In this document: positions 11,155-21,051 of the stretch, in pieces
How positions within the stretch are numbered: the first letter of the stretch is position 1
How the letters are laid out: each line of letters opens with the position of its first letter
Origin: Megaustenia siamemsis
Lineage: Eukaryota; Mollusca; Gastropoda; Stylommatophora; Ariophantidae
Length of the DNA: 64,000 bases
Assembly: GCA_032433765.1 (NCBI GenBank)
Contig: JAVIAB010000051.1
Location: forward strand, 148,412,275 to 148,476,274
Reading direction: 5' to 3'
Program-made: the position numbers and the translations under genes
Notes under the pieces: generated by a model
Seen by the model: only the letters and a program-made list of their open reading frames with translations
What the model was told of the DNA's origin: nothing
Databases searched by the model: none

Positions 11155-11358
11155 TTGATACTTTGTGTGGCTTGATGATAGACATGAAGGGATGATGATG
11201 GTGATGAGGGTGGCACATGAGGATGATGTGTCACTAATAATCGGTTTGATACTTTGTGTGGTATGATGATGATAGGACATGAAGGGTTGATGATGTTGTT
11301 GAGGGTGACACATGATGATGATGTGTCATTAATAATCGTTTTGATACTTTGTGTGGCT

Positions 11359-11422
<64 letters not shown>

Positions 11423-11580
11423 AGGACATGAAGGGATGCTGATGGTGTTGAGGGTGGCACATGATGATGATGATAGGACATGATGGGATGATGATGGTGT
11501 TGAGGGTGGCACATGATGATGATGATAGGCCATGAAGGGTTGATGATGTTGTTGAGGGTGGGACATGATGATGATATGAC
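11155..11580. repeat. ATG/CAT-rich minisatellite block, right arm inner, with (ATG)n expansion
   Basis: This is the mirror of 6117-6560. It includes a pure (gat)n run of about 70 bp at 11358-11424 that is much longer than in the left arm. It yields fortuitous poly-His/poly-Ser/poly-Ile ORFs on the minus strand. Confidence 0.9.
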
Positions 11581-12000
11581 ATGAAGGCAAAGGGGGTAGT
11601 TCCATTGTCTAAAGATGGCGTTAAGGCAGTCTCGGTTTGTCTTTTTCGTAACAGACCATTGATAAATATAAGGACATATAGCGGTGATAGTTTTTTGAAG
11701 TTTCCTACCAGAACTGGGATAACAATATCGAGAGAGGAATTTATCACGTTAGTCGAGATGCGAGAGGAAATTTTAACCGCTTATGCTAACCTCAACTACA
11801 CGCCACCTGTTGTTAACCAGATCAACTACACGCCCCCTTTTGTTAACCAAGGGAACCTCACTCTTGTTAATCAGACGACAGATCCGGCAGCCAATATGGA
11901 TGCCCCGGATGTCTCAGCAGAGTCACCGATTACCTATTCCAGCTTTGGTCAAGGTTTTGTCAAAATGGAGGGCGGTTGTGTAGGAAACCCAGATGCTTAA
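11581..12000 (+). CDS. PC4-like domain ORF, right-arm copy
   Basis: This 139-aa ORF ends with taa at 11998-12000. The PC4-like core is VSVCLFRNRPLINIRTYS, then FPTRTGITISREEF and a helix. The C-terminal half has the repeated NYTPPxVNQ. It is flanked upstream by the CAT/ATG repeat and downstream by a TA dinucleotide run and AATAAA at 12104. The chosen ATG lies in repeat sequence, so an upstream exon or a later start is possible. It is nearly identical to the 5698-6114 copy; both are transcribed away from the palindrome centre. Confidence 0.55.
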   Translation: MKAKGVVPLSKDGVKAVSVCLFRNRPLINIRTYSGDSFLKFPTRTGITISREEFITLVEMREEILTAYANLNYTPPVVNQINYTPPFVNQGNLTLVNQTTDPAANMDAPDVSAESPITYSSFGQGFVKMEGGCVGNPDA

Positions 12001-12020
12001 AATTATCAGCAACCGGACAG

Positions 12021-12022
<2 letters not shown>

Positions 12023-12087
<65 letters not shown>
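12023..12087. repeat. (TA)n microsatellite in 3' UTR of right PC4-like ORF
   Basis: About 60 bp of pure ta repeat between the stop codon and the poly(A) signal. The left-arm equivalent (5661-5676) is only about 16 bp, showing independent length change since duplication. Confidence 0.95.
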
Positions 12088-12089
<2 letters not shown>

Positions 12090-12103
12090 ATATTTGTTGT
12101 ATT

Positions 12104-12109
12104 AATAAA
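12104..12109 (+). promoter_or_regulatory. Poly(A) signal AATAAA downstream of right PC4-like ORF
   Basis: attaataaagttgtgcaata lies about 100 bp after the stop codon and is conserved in the other arm. This supports real transcription of the ORF. Confidence 0.55.
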
Positions 12110-12474
12110 GTTGTGCAATATAGAATTTTTGTTTTGCTTTACATTGAATGAGAAAGAGCGAGCGTCACTATTTAATATTAGCACACCTTACTACACGACA
12201 CATGATGATGTTGGTAGCGATAACACACACGACCAATAATCTTTCCCCAAGAACCGCTATCCTGGCACATGATGTTAGCGATACTACAATAACACACCTG
12301 TGCCGACCAACCCGTTCCCGCCCGCGAGATAGTCGTATTTACCTAATCCTTTTCCTAACAATACCCCTTCAATGTCATTGCTTGTCAGCATTTTTTACAT
12401 GTCGCCTGCTGTCGCCTAATACCCCCCCCCCCCACCTCACATGCCGACCGCCGCCGAATAATAATGGGTTGATA

Positions 12475-12600
12475 CTTTGTGTGGTATGATGATGATGATA
12501 GGACTTGAAGGGTTGATGATGGTGTTGAGGGTGGCACATGATGATGATAGGACATGAAGGGTTGATGATGTTGTTGAGGGTGGCACATGATCACTAAAAA
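12475..12600. repeat. CAT/ATG-rich 50-bp minisatellite block, right arm outer
   Basis: This is the mirror of 5150-5265, with two to three units containing gttgagggtggcacatgatg. Confidence 0.85.
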
Positions 12601-12847
12601 ATGTAGTGCGAGATCCGCGACCCAATCAGTTACGAGATCGCCTATATTTTAAATTCCCTTCATTTTAAGTTTTTTAAAATATTGATTTTTTATTATTATA
12701 TTTTATTATTTTTAAAATAAGTCCGTTTTCTTTTCAATCGGGGTTTTACCTGAGGGCTGGTTGGTTAACTGAAATATCCTGAGACGCAACCAACTGTTTG
12801 ACGGACGATCTTTTCAATTTACCTGTCAGATGCAATGGACTGTTCGA

Positions 12848-12925
12848 CAAAGTGACGAAGTGGACCGTGTGCTAAGTGCCTGGCCTGTCACGCAGTAGAC
12901 CCCGTGTTCGAATCCTGGTGGGAAA
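12848..12925 (+). repeat. tRNA-Asp-like pseudo-tRNA (SINE head), right arm
   Basis: This is the mirror of 4803-4875, with an intact cctgtcacgc anticodon-arm core and a ttcgaatcc B-box. The pairing defects are the same, so degeneration came before the arm duplication. Confidence 0.55.
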
Positions 12926-13525
12926 CTAATTTTTTTATTTTTAATAATTCTGAGTTTTTTTTACTTTCACATATACATATTTTTTTAATAATTCTGAATT
13001 TTTACTTTCACAAATATACTCTTTTAAAATACTTTAAAATACTCTTTCATGAATATTTTCATCTAACACACCGCGAGAGCCGATCACGACCCGCACGGCA
13101 CCACACGATAAGCCGATTACCACCGAGACACGATCTTTACAATTTACCTGAGTTAACTTCTCAGACGCAGTGGACCGTTTCGACAAACTGACAAACCAAA
13201 AAAAAATTACCCCCCAAAAAATAGTCACTTTCGAAAAAATTATCGAATTAAACATTTTTTTTGCACCATTGCACGGTGCAAAATCCATTGTCTTTGGTGC
13301 AATTTCGGTGCATGTGTGTGCACTTTTTAGTTGGCGTAAACAGCCACCCATACTACTACTCACGTCCTTTCCTGTAGTCATCACACTGAATATAAATGTA
13401 GACAGCAAAACTTTTTGTTATATGAGGCAGAAGTGCAGGCCTTGATTTTCGAGAACTATTCTGGGAGTGACGTAAATGGGTCTGTTTTGTCGGCACGTAC
13501 GGAGCTCCTGCGCTTCACGGTAGAC

Positions 13526-13860
13526 GAAGACTGTTTTAGCACTTACTGCAAATAGCTGATCTCTGGGAGTTATGGCTAAAGCATTGGCAAGGCTTAATAC
13601 GCATGAGCTCAGTGACTCGTGACTACGCTCAGGAAGACTGTTTTAGCACTAACTGCAAATAGCTTATCTCTGGGAGTTATGGCTGAAGCATTGGCAAGGC
13701 TTAATACGCATGAGCTCAGTGACTCGTGACTACGCTCAGGAAGACTGTTTTAGCACTTACTGCAAATAGCTTATCTCTGGGAATTATGGCTGCCGCTGAT
13801 GCATTGGCAAGGCTTAATACGCATGAGCTCAGTGACGCGTAACTATGCACAGGAAGATTG
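13526..13860. repeat. Tandem repeat, 107-bp unit, about 3 copies
   Basis: Units start gaagactgttttagcact at 13526, 13633 and 13740. They share ggcaaggcttaatacgcatg and agctcagtgactcgtgacta. The third copy is more diverged. No coding signal. Confidence 0.95.
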
Positions 13861-13899
13861 CAACTAGCTGGGATTGATGGCAGTGGTTAGTCTCTCTGA

Positions 13900-14370
13900 A
13901 TGGTTTAGTTGCGACAAAATTATGTCATTTTTGTGGCAGAGTAGGCGAGTGTGAGAGCTAATGACAAGTTGACTAGTTTGACTGATGTAGAGAGAGGGAG
14001 ATCAGCGGAGAGCCTTGACATTCTGAATACCCTCACAGGCGCTGTACGAAAGACCAACACATAGAATTGACTATATCTGCAACCTTCAACAGAATGCACA
14101 AAGGTCATGTTTGGGTGGGAAATGCCAGACGGAAGCGCTATACAGAAGGCAAAAACAGGCTCGTCAACCAGCACAATACAGGTGTACGTTATCTCTAGAA
14201 CGCTAGGGGATTCTTTTGGGAGATCTGAGCACTTATGGGCTTGTTCGATGTGCATTGAGGGTGCTCGACCGACTAAACTAAAACTACAGTTTGAAGACCA
14301 TATTATGCAGAAGAGGTAAAGGCATCAAGATGCACCAAGATGCACCAAGATGCGAAGCTGCTGTAAATCT
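13900..14370 (+). mobile_element. RNase H-type LINE C-terminal remnant
   Basis: Broken frames read DKLTSLTDVERGRSAESLDI and later KNRLVNQHNTGVRYL. These align by eye with the RNase H remnant at 28596-29050 (ADRLASCAVVEDGQPMGRAD, RRLINQHITGV). It ends near a short repeat of caccaagatgcaccaagatg. It is probably the 3' part of the LINE whose RT end is at 3790-4370. Confidence 0.65.
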
Positions 14371-14379
14371 GATGATAAT

Positions 14380-15335
14380 GGCAATTTAAAAAAAAGAAGA
14401 ACAAAAGTGGTATGGTGACAGCTTTACGTGGTAATGGGCAAAACAAAAGTCGACGTTTCGGTCAAGTAGGCCTTCTGCTGGAACAACAAACAACAACACA
14501 CAAAAATATATGTAAGGATATGTAAAAAAATCTAACTATATAGGTATAATATGCTAGATGCCCAAGAGAGGAAATAAAAAAAGGGTCACTTCCCGGTGTT
14601 CCACAGCGTGGTCAGCTTCTGAATGGACTAAAATGAGAGGGCGGGATGACCAACTATAAATCTCACTGACCAGGCAGTCCAGCGAGAAGACGGAACGGAA
14701 GGGTTCTAAAAATATGGGGAGATGGGTACAAGATACGTATAAAGTGTGCATATCTAACTTTGTGTGTGCACCCCGAACCGATGTGTAAAAAGAAACATGT
14801 GTATATAACAATACATACGTACAAGCATAAATCATGATATACATTGCCACAAAGCACACAGAAGAAAACCCAAAGGTGCCCAAATGTGCCAATACATATA
14901 CAGACAAATATATCTACATGTATAGGTACGGTAGCACATGGGGGTAAGAAATGTGTAGTAGGTGTCCTATGTGTATGAGAGCGATATGTTCATGCCTTGG
15001 GGGGACAGCGAACCCAACTGGGCAATGAGGTGATTCTCAAGGGCGAACCGGCTACGATTGCTGGAGTGACACGAGACAATGTCAGTGACTTGCATGTCAG
15101 GTTTACCACTCTGGCCAGTGGAGTTGAAATGGGCAGACACCGTACTGCCAGTCATGTGCTCAACATCACAAAGATGCTCACAAAATCTGGCACTCTAGCG
15201 TCGTCCCGACTCGCCCACATACGTCATCTGGCAATGCTTACATATAATGGCGTAGATGATATTCCGTGACACACAAGTAAACCCCTCCTTGATGTCGAAT
15301 CGCCTATTGGGGAACAAGACCGAATCGGTGCAAAG
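14380..15335 (-). mobile_element. Penelope-like element: GIY-YIG endonuclease and 3' tail
   Basis: On the minus strand, 14967-15275 reads NIIYAIICKHCQMTYVGES followed by SARFCEHL, HFNSTGQSGKPDMQV and RFALENHLIAQLGSLSP. This is a GIY-YIG homing-type endonuclease domain typical of the C-terminus of Penelope-like elements. One in-frame TAG interrupts it between GESGRR and SARF. The downstream tail carries the family-like motif ggcctacttgaccgaaacgt near 14450-14480. The upstream coding part lies at 22364-22590, separated by the LTR element. Confidence 0.82.
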
Positions 15336-16713
15336 TGTTACAGTGTTGTGATGTTCTTTGTTCTTTACCTCGTATAGTGGCTAGTACTTCAATGATCACA
15401 ACACACAATATGATATATAATAGACTTGCACATAAGTCTCTCTTCAATGTTCAACTATTAATGTTTATTGGAATGGAACATTGTTCATCAACATCTTCAT
15501 TTTCTTACAAACTTGTGAGTCTACTTACGACATGTAGAATATATGAAGCACAATGGAACACAATTCTTGGACACTTGTAAAACAACTTCTACTGATAACT
15601 TCTCTAGTGTCTTAATCATCTATCACTGACTTATGACTGTAACTTGTAGAATTCTAACTGTTCTGACTCTGTTTCTAAACTGCTTAACTGCTTCTTGTCT
15701 AAATGTTTCTACTTCTAATCTTCTGACTGTCTCTCCTAGCTTAACTCTGTCCTAACTTAACTGCTGGTTCGCTCTCCTAACTTAACTGCTGGTTCGCTCT
15801 CCTAACTTAACTCTGTCCTAACTTAACTGCTGGTTCGCTCTCCTAACTTAACTGCTGGTTCGCTCTCCTAACTTAACTCTGTCCTAACTTAACTGCTGGT
15901 TCGCTCTCCTAACTTAACTGCTGGTTCGCTCTCCTAACTTAACTCTGTCCTAACTTAACTGACTTAGTCTACATTCTACTTTCTCTTCTAAAAATCTCTG
16001 GCTTAACTTGACTTTCTTCTTGTGCCGGACTTTAAATACTCCTCAACTCTCTCTTCCACCTGAGGCTCAGCAGCCAATCAGCTGCTGCCGAGCACCCCTG
16101 CGACCCTATGATCCAAGTATTGGCCACTCTACATTTACGTGTCCAGTGTCCACCATCTGTGACTCACCTGAACTTTCCCAAATTTGGACAAAGCATCCTG
16201 TTTTTCGCCTACTTGGTGACATAATGTTACCTCATGACAATGACCTCTCCTGGAAGTTGGATGACCACTTATTTATCAGCAGCCCAAAGTCATGGGATCA
16301 ACGCATGCTCATCACAATAACAACCACTAGTTGTTGTGAACATGATGGACACTCGTGGAGATCTGACAATAACACCACGAGGTCGTTGCATGTAACTAAA
16401 CTTTTCCATGTAGTGAGACATTGTGTCGTTCCACTATTCTGGACCTCTCCTTCGGTGCGTCACTACCCACCCTCTACAACTGGTGAGTGGGGATCATGTA
16501 ACCTCCCATCGCTTTGTCCAATTACTCTGAACCTCACTCCTTCCTCCAGGTTACTACCCTTCTCCTATAACCTCTACTGTAACTAAACTTCTGACTCACT
16601 AGTTATACTGAAATACCATCATTATAGTTAAATCTGCTGGTCGCCACTATATGATACTGCTATCTGTCTCTTGAGAAGCGGTAACAAGCTCTCAATAGCT
16701 CAACTCTATAACA
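15336..16713 (-). repeat. 3' LTR (1378 bp)
   Basis: It begins tgttacagtgttgtg and ends ctctataaca on the plus strand. It contains three copies of a 66-bp internal repeat (contains aacttaactgctggttcgct), against two in the other LTR; this accounts for the whole 66-bp length difference. Only about four substitutions were seen against 21052-22363. A 192-aa antisense ORF (16008-16586) is present in both LTRs but has no recognised domain. Confidence 0.93.
15464..15469 (-). promoter_or_regulatory. LTR poly(A) signal AATAAA
   Basis: Plus-strand tttatt reads AATAAA in element orientation, about 130 bp before the LTR end and downstream of the TATA-like box. This would place R between about 16000 and 15440. 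Confidence 0.45.
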
Positions 16714-16722
16714 CTCCTCCCT
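16714..16722 (-). promoter_or_regulatory. Polypurine tract
   Basis: Immediately inside the left LTR the minus strand reads agggaggag followed by TGTTATAG. A purine tract at this junction is the expected plus-strand primer and fixes the element's orientation. Confidence 0.7.
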
Positions 16723-18515
16723 ATCCACTTATTAGATTTATAACACCGTTATAAATCTTTTTACCATCTACAAAAATAGTAATAGAGTTGTATGGAAACA
16801 TCATTAATATATGACTATTAATCATAATAGTAAATCAAAAATTGTAAGTTACCTAAAAAAAATTTTCAGTACAATGTTCCTCTAAATAATTGTCACCATA
16901 CAACATTCATTCTTTAATAATACATAAGCATCAACACAATCTAGGAGACAATAAGGTACTGAGCAATAAAAATTATTTGTAACAAATTTTCATAGGTGAC
17001 ATAATTTTCAAAATATGTCCAGTTGTGTCCCTGAATGATTAACTCCACCATTTAACATAATGCAAGTCTTATTGAGAATTCTAACTACTTCTGATGACTG
17101 ATTGCCAGCTTCTTGTGGCTACATCACAGGCATCACCAGACATCTGTTGACTGGCATCTGTGACTCCAAGATCCAATATCTAAAAATAAACTCATAAAAA
17201 AAAAACCATGTACAACAGTTATTATCATGCATTATTATTACAAGTCTTTATGCTTTAGAACATATCCGCTCAATTGACATAGAACATATACTGACAAAAC
17301 GTAGACAATTCACACATCTCCGGAGACTACGGATCACAAACAACACTTAGTTTGAGCAACAATATATCAATATACATACATATATATACTTCAGACTTAT
17401 TTACATCATACTCTTTCTCTGAGCCTCATTTCTCTATATATACCTGACTTCCTGTAAGTCATCATAAATCTCAATAATTTCTGGAACTCTCTCTCAAGCT
17501 CCAGATTAATTACCCATGAGTCCATCCTTTAGACTCATTTCTCCTGATACTCTTCTAGTATCTCCTTAGACTCAAGATCAGAATTATCTGGACACCATCC
17601 ACTTGACAGTATCTATCAGTCATATTCATTTATTCGACTCAGATATTTCTATTTACATCTCTTATACTCATAGGACTACCATTTAGTCTCTATAACTTCT
17701 GGAAACTCTCAAGTTCCATTTCTCTTTATATAACCTTTTACGAGTTACCACTCTGGTTACATGTTTCACATGAGTCTCCTCTAGACTCATCTTCTTCAAT
17801 TTAAAAACCTAATTCTTTTAGGTCTCACTCAAACACAGGTCATCACCTTGTTTCTCACATCTCCTATCATTGGTCAGTTGTTCCTTGGATTACCATCCAA
17901 CTTCGCAAGTTTAAGAACTCTGACCAACTCGTAGTCAGTACCATATGTTTCATTGATACTCCTCTAAACTCTCTAGTTCATCTGAGGTAATCTCTCTCTT
18001 GTTCCACAGCTCTCTTGTCTACTATATTCTCTTGTTACTTCACTATATGTCTGTCAATTCTGAGTTCTCTTAACTCTAGGTACGCTAAGACTTCTGCGTC
18101 TGTAAATAGCGTCCTCTCAACTCGACTCAAGCCTTAATTAAGCCAATGTAAACATGGTTATCACCATTTTTATTCGTTACTTCGGGTGACTCACTCCCCA
18201 AGTGGTCACCTATATGGCTTAACTAAATTCTGGCTTCTCATTAGTCAGTTATCACAGGTAAACCTTGGGAATCCCTTACCCTTGTTTACGTTCTCGTCTA
18301 TCGACTCTCGTATTTCTTATACGATCATTACTTTAGGAACCTTATTGTTCCTTTATTGACATCTTCATACATATAGTCTTTATAATTCATCTCCTGTCTA
18401 CATAGTAAATATTAATATCTCTTATTGCAGCATAAGACCCTTTTAGTCTCATTCAAGCTCCATCTATAATTCTAATTTCTCTTCATACACTCTTCTAATT
18501 TCCATGATCAGCTTA
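16723..18515. other. Non-coding 3' internal region of the LTR element
   Basis: About 1.8 kb between the ORF stop and the polypurine tract. No minus-strand ORF longer than about 60 codons and no pol motifs were found. It is purine-rich on the minus strand with loosely recurring motifs such as gagaaatgagtctaaagg. It may be decayed pol replaced by filler, or a packaging/3' region of a non-autonomous element. Confidence 0.5.
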
Positions 18516-19721
18516 CTACCAATCTTGCTTCTTCTTCTTTTTCTTCTTCTTCTTTGCTGTCCATTTAGGGGGTGTCTTCTGTCCTGTCATATACCCTTCT
18601 GAGCCTTCCGCTATCCTTACCTTACCGTTCTCGATCGTTGTCCCCCAATACTCTCTATGGATTTTTCCGTTGTCATCATAATCCACTGTGCACTGGTCTG
18701 GATACAGTGGATGCAGATAACGTGGTCTCTTGTCTAACTCATCTGTATCGGACGGCCACTCCTCCACGTCTAAGCTTGATGGTTTCTTCCAGGTTTTCAC
18801 TGACTTTTGTCTCTCTGGATGGACTTTTATCCTATGTTTGTCACCTTCAGTATCTGTTGTCTTTGAAATTCTTTCTTGTAGTTCTAATTTATCTTGCCTT
18901 AAGGACCCTGCCTCTCTCTTCAAATCATGTATCACATAGTGTAGTATTGATTTTTCATCTTCATGAGTTGATATTAGTTCCTTCAGGCTATCAACTGTCT
19001 CTGTCAACTCTACAATCTTTTTATTATTTTTCTCATTAGTTTGCCTTAGTATCCTAATCTCATGATCTTGTTTTATTAATTTCTCATTTAATTCTTCTAT
19101 TATTTTGTTATTTTCTTTATTCTTCTCAATCCATTTAGTTTCATATTCTTGCCATGTGTCACTGTCACTACCTACACAGGCATCTATATAAGTCTTTAAA
19201 ACTGTAGTCTCTACTTCAGTCTGTGTACTCCTTGTCTCTTGTTCAGTGTCTGTCTTTCTAATAATCTCTTCTCTAATAATTCTATTTGTTTTTAAACTAT
19301 ATAGTCTATAGTCTGGTTTAGCGTATGTTATTGGATTAGTATATGTATGTTTTTGTAATGGCCTATAAACCTTGACTGTTATCTTACTATTGTTGATCGT
19401 GTGCTCACTATTCAAAATCTTATTGACAATGTTACTATCTCTGTATAGAATTATGGCTCTGTTTGTCTCTTCTTCTGGCCTATCAATTAATTTCACAAAT
19501 ATTATTTCCCCAAAGGAACTAAAATAATCTCTAATAATTATGTCGTTAATGTTTTTATTTAAATTTGTTATCAATATTTTACAGCTATTAGTATTTATAA
19601 TTTGTTTACAGTCCATGTCTAATTTTAATATTAGTATAATAACTCGTGTAAATTTTAATATAACTAAGTGATGACTACCACCACCGACTAGTCGTGAAGG
19701 ATCCAACTGTTGAAAGAACAA
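18516..19721 (-). CDS. RRM plus coiled-coil protein of LTR element (Gag/ORF1-like)
   Basis: A 401-aa ORF, the only long one in the element. Residues about 47-122 resemble an RNA recognition motif: RNP2-like KILITNLN (48-55), DYFSSFGEI (65-73), RNP1-like NRAIILYR (87-94). Residues about 190-295 are Glu/Lys/Asn-rich with heptad character (NNKIIEELNEKLIKQ, KKIVELTETVDSLKEL), a likely coiled coil. The C-terminus ends in a poly-Lys run from an aag repeat. MDCKQ at codon 36 (about 19616) is a plausible start; a splice-acceptor-like tgttctttcaacag lies just upstream of codon 5. Predicted role: RNA binding and self-assembly. RRMs are usual in LINE ORF1p and unusual in LTR Gag. Confidence 0.6.
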   Translation of the reverse strand: MFFQQLDPSRLVGGGSHHLVILKFTRVIILILKLDMDCKQIINTNSCKILITNLNKNINDIIIRDYFSSFGEIIFVKLIDRPEEETNRAIILYRDSNIVNKILNSEHTINNSKITVKVYRPLQKHTYTNPITYAKPDYRLYSLKTNRIIREEIIRKTDTEQETRSTQTEVETTVLKTYIDACVGSDSDTWQEYETKWIEKNKENNKIIEELNEKLIKQDHEIRILRQTNEKNNKKIVELTETVDSLKELISTHEDEKSILHYVIHDLKREAGSLRQDKLELQERISKTTDTEGDKHRIKVHPERQKSVKTWKKPSSLDVEEWPSDTDELDKRPRYLHPLYPDQCTVDYDDNGKIHREYWGTTIENGKVRIAEGSEGYMTGQKTPPKWTAKKKKKKKKKQDW

Positions 19722-21051
19722 AACAATTCCAATTTATTATATGTTATATTACATGTAATAATTATCAACACTTTATGAGCTCTACTCTGACCTCGGTTTC
19801 TGGAAAAAAATAGAAATTATTATTATTTTCCCTGTGGAATAAAAACAGTGTAGTATAAAAATTATTATTATTTAATTTCCCTGTGGAATAACCATGTAGT
19901 ATTTCAAACACTATTAAAAGAATACATCCAGTACAATTTTAAAAAATGGTTACAGAACAATATAAAATAGGGTATGTCACCTCTAATAATAATAATTTTA
20001 AAATAATAATTATTTTATTTAACCAAACTTAACTACATACATAACAGAACACTATTTTAAAAACTGTCAACCAGCTGTTTAAAAAAACTTGTTTACAATA
20101 TTCGCTGGTATATTAATTAATAATACTTTCTAAAAATCATTAATTAATTAATTACTTAACAAACTACTTAATAAATAAATTAATTACTAATTACTTAATA
20201 AATAAATTAATTACTAATTACTTAATAAATAAATTAATTACTAATTACTTAATAAATAAATTATTGTTTCTCAGCTGTTGATGATCGGTTTCTTCCTTCT
20301 GGTCTTCTAATGTCTAATGTTAATTTATTTTAATTTAATTTCTAACACACGCGAATGGCCATTATAACACTGACATATTAACACTCTTACTTGTTACTTG
20401 ACTTGTTTCTCTAAATAAAGACTACACCACTTGAAATTATTAATTATCAATCACAATTCACAATTTTCCTCAATAAATTGCCACATGAGAAAATCCGACA
20501 CATGTTCGACAATTACAAATGTGTCGGGAGTTATCTGACGATGACGATATTCTGTTGAGAGTTATGCCTCTTCCTGAATACTTTCAAAATAAACACTGTG
20601 GTGGGTCACAGTTCAAAGGTCGGACTCATTGATGAACTTTGAATCTCAGGTGGACGAAACAATGATTTGTTGCAACTTGACGCTATGACTTGATACCAAC
20701 AAAACAGGTAATATTGACTGACAATTTGACAATCTCTTGGCTGGTCAGATTTAATGCTGAATAAAATTTTAGTGCCTCTCTTAGACACTTGACACAGGTA
20801 AATTTCAGACTTGTAACAGCATAATTTGACTTTTTGACCCTTGCGGACTTCTCCATGCACAACTGGACAGACACAGGTAAATTTGTTGACGTATAAACTC
20901 TTGACCTCAGCGGCGGTACACGGTGATTTCCAGGTTGAAAACGGTGTCGTATCTTGTTCCTCCGTTAAATTTTTTTTGTCACTCTTCTTTGATTTCTCTC
21001 CGCGACAACTCAGGATTCGTTCTGCGTCACTGGACCAAATCTTTTATTAGA
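19722..21051. other. 5' leader of the LTR element
   Basis: AT-rich, about 1.3 kb, with no minus-strand ORF of note. It includes a repeated taat-rich 27-bp unit (ttaataaataaattaattac, about four copies, 20155-20265) and a duplicated tttccctgtggaata motif near 19830-19890. Confidence 0.5.
21021..21037 (-). promoter_or_regulatory. Candidate tRNA primer-binding site
   Basis: On the minus strand TGGTCCAGTGACGCAGA starts 14 bp inside the 5' LTR. It begins with the TGG expected to pair with a tRNA CCA end. The offset is larger than usual and the tRNA was not identified. Confidence 0.35.

Larger units (their letters stand above)
9586..13366 (-). repeat. Right arm of large inverted repeat (palindrome)
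   Basis: This is the reverse complement of the left arm, without the SINE and with a shorter GA tract. Order from the centre outward: LINE tail, GA-rich tract, CAT/ATG-rich 50-bp repeats, PC4-like ORF, TA repeat with poly(A) signal, a second CAT-rich block, and a tRNA-Asp-like sequence. The outer end is near tagtagtatgggtggctg in reverse complement. No clear target-site duplication was found at the outer ends. Confidence 0.9.

Noticed and set aside
12848..12925. Functional tRNA-Asp gene
   Set aside because: Anticodon-arm core matches, but acceptor and T stems do not pair properly; the same defects are in the mirror copy. Treated as a pseudo-tRNA/SINE head.
4371..13366. Assembly artefact (false mirrored contig)
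   Set aside because: Arms differ by a SINE insertion, unequal TA, ATG and CT tract lengths and scattered substitutions, so they are not a simple duplicated sequence; long-read proof is still needed.
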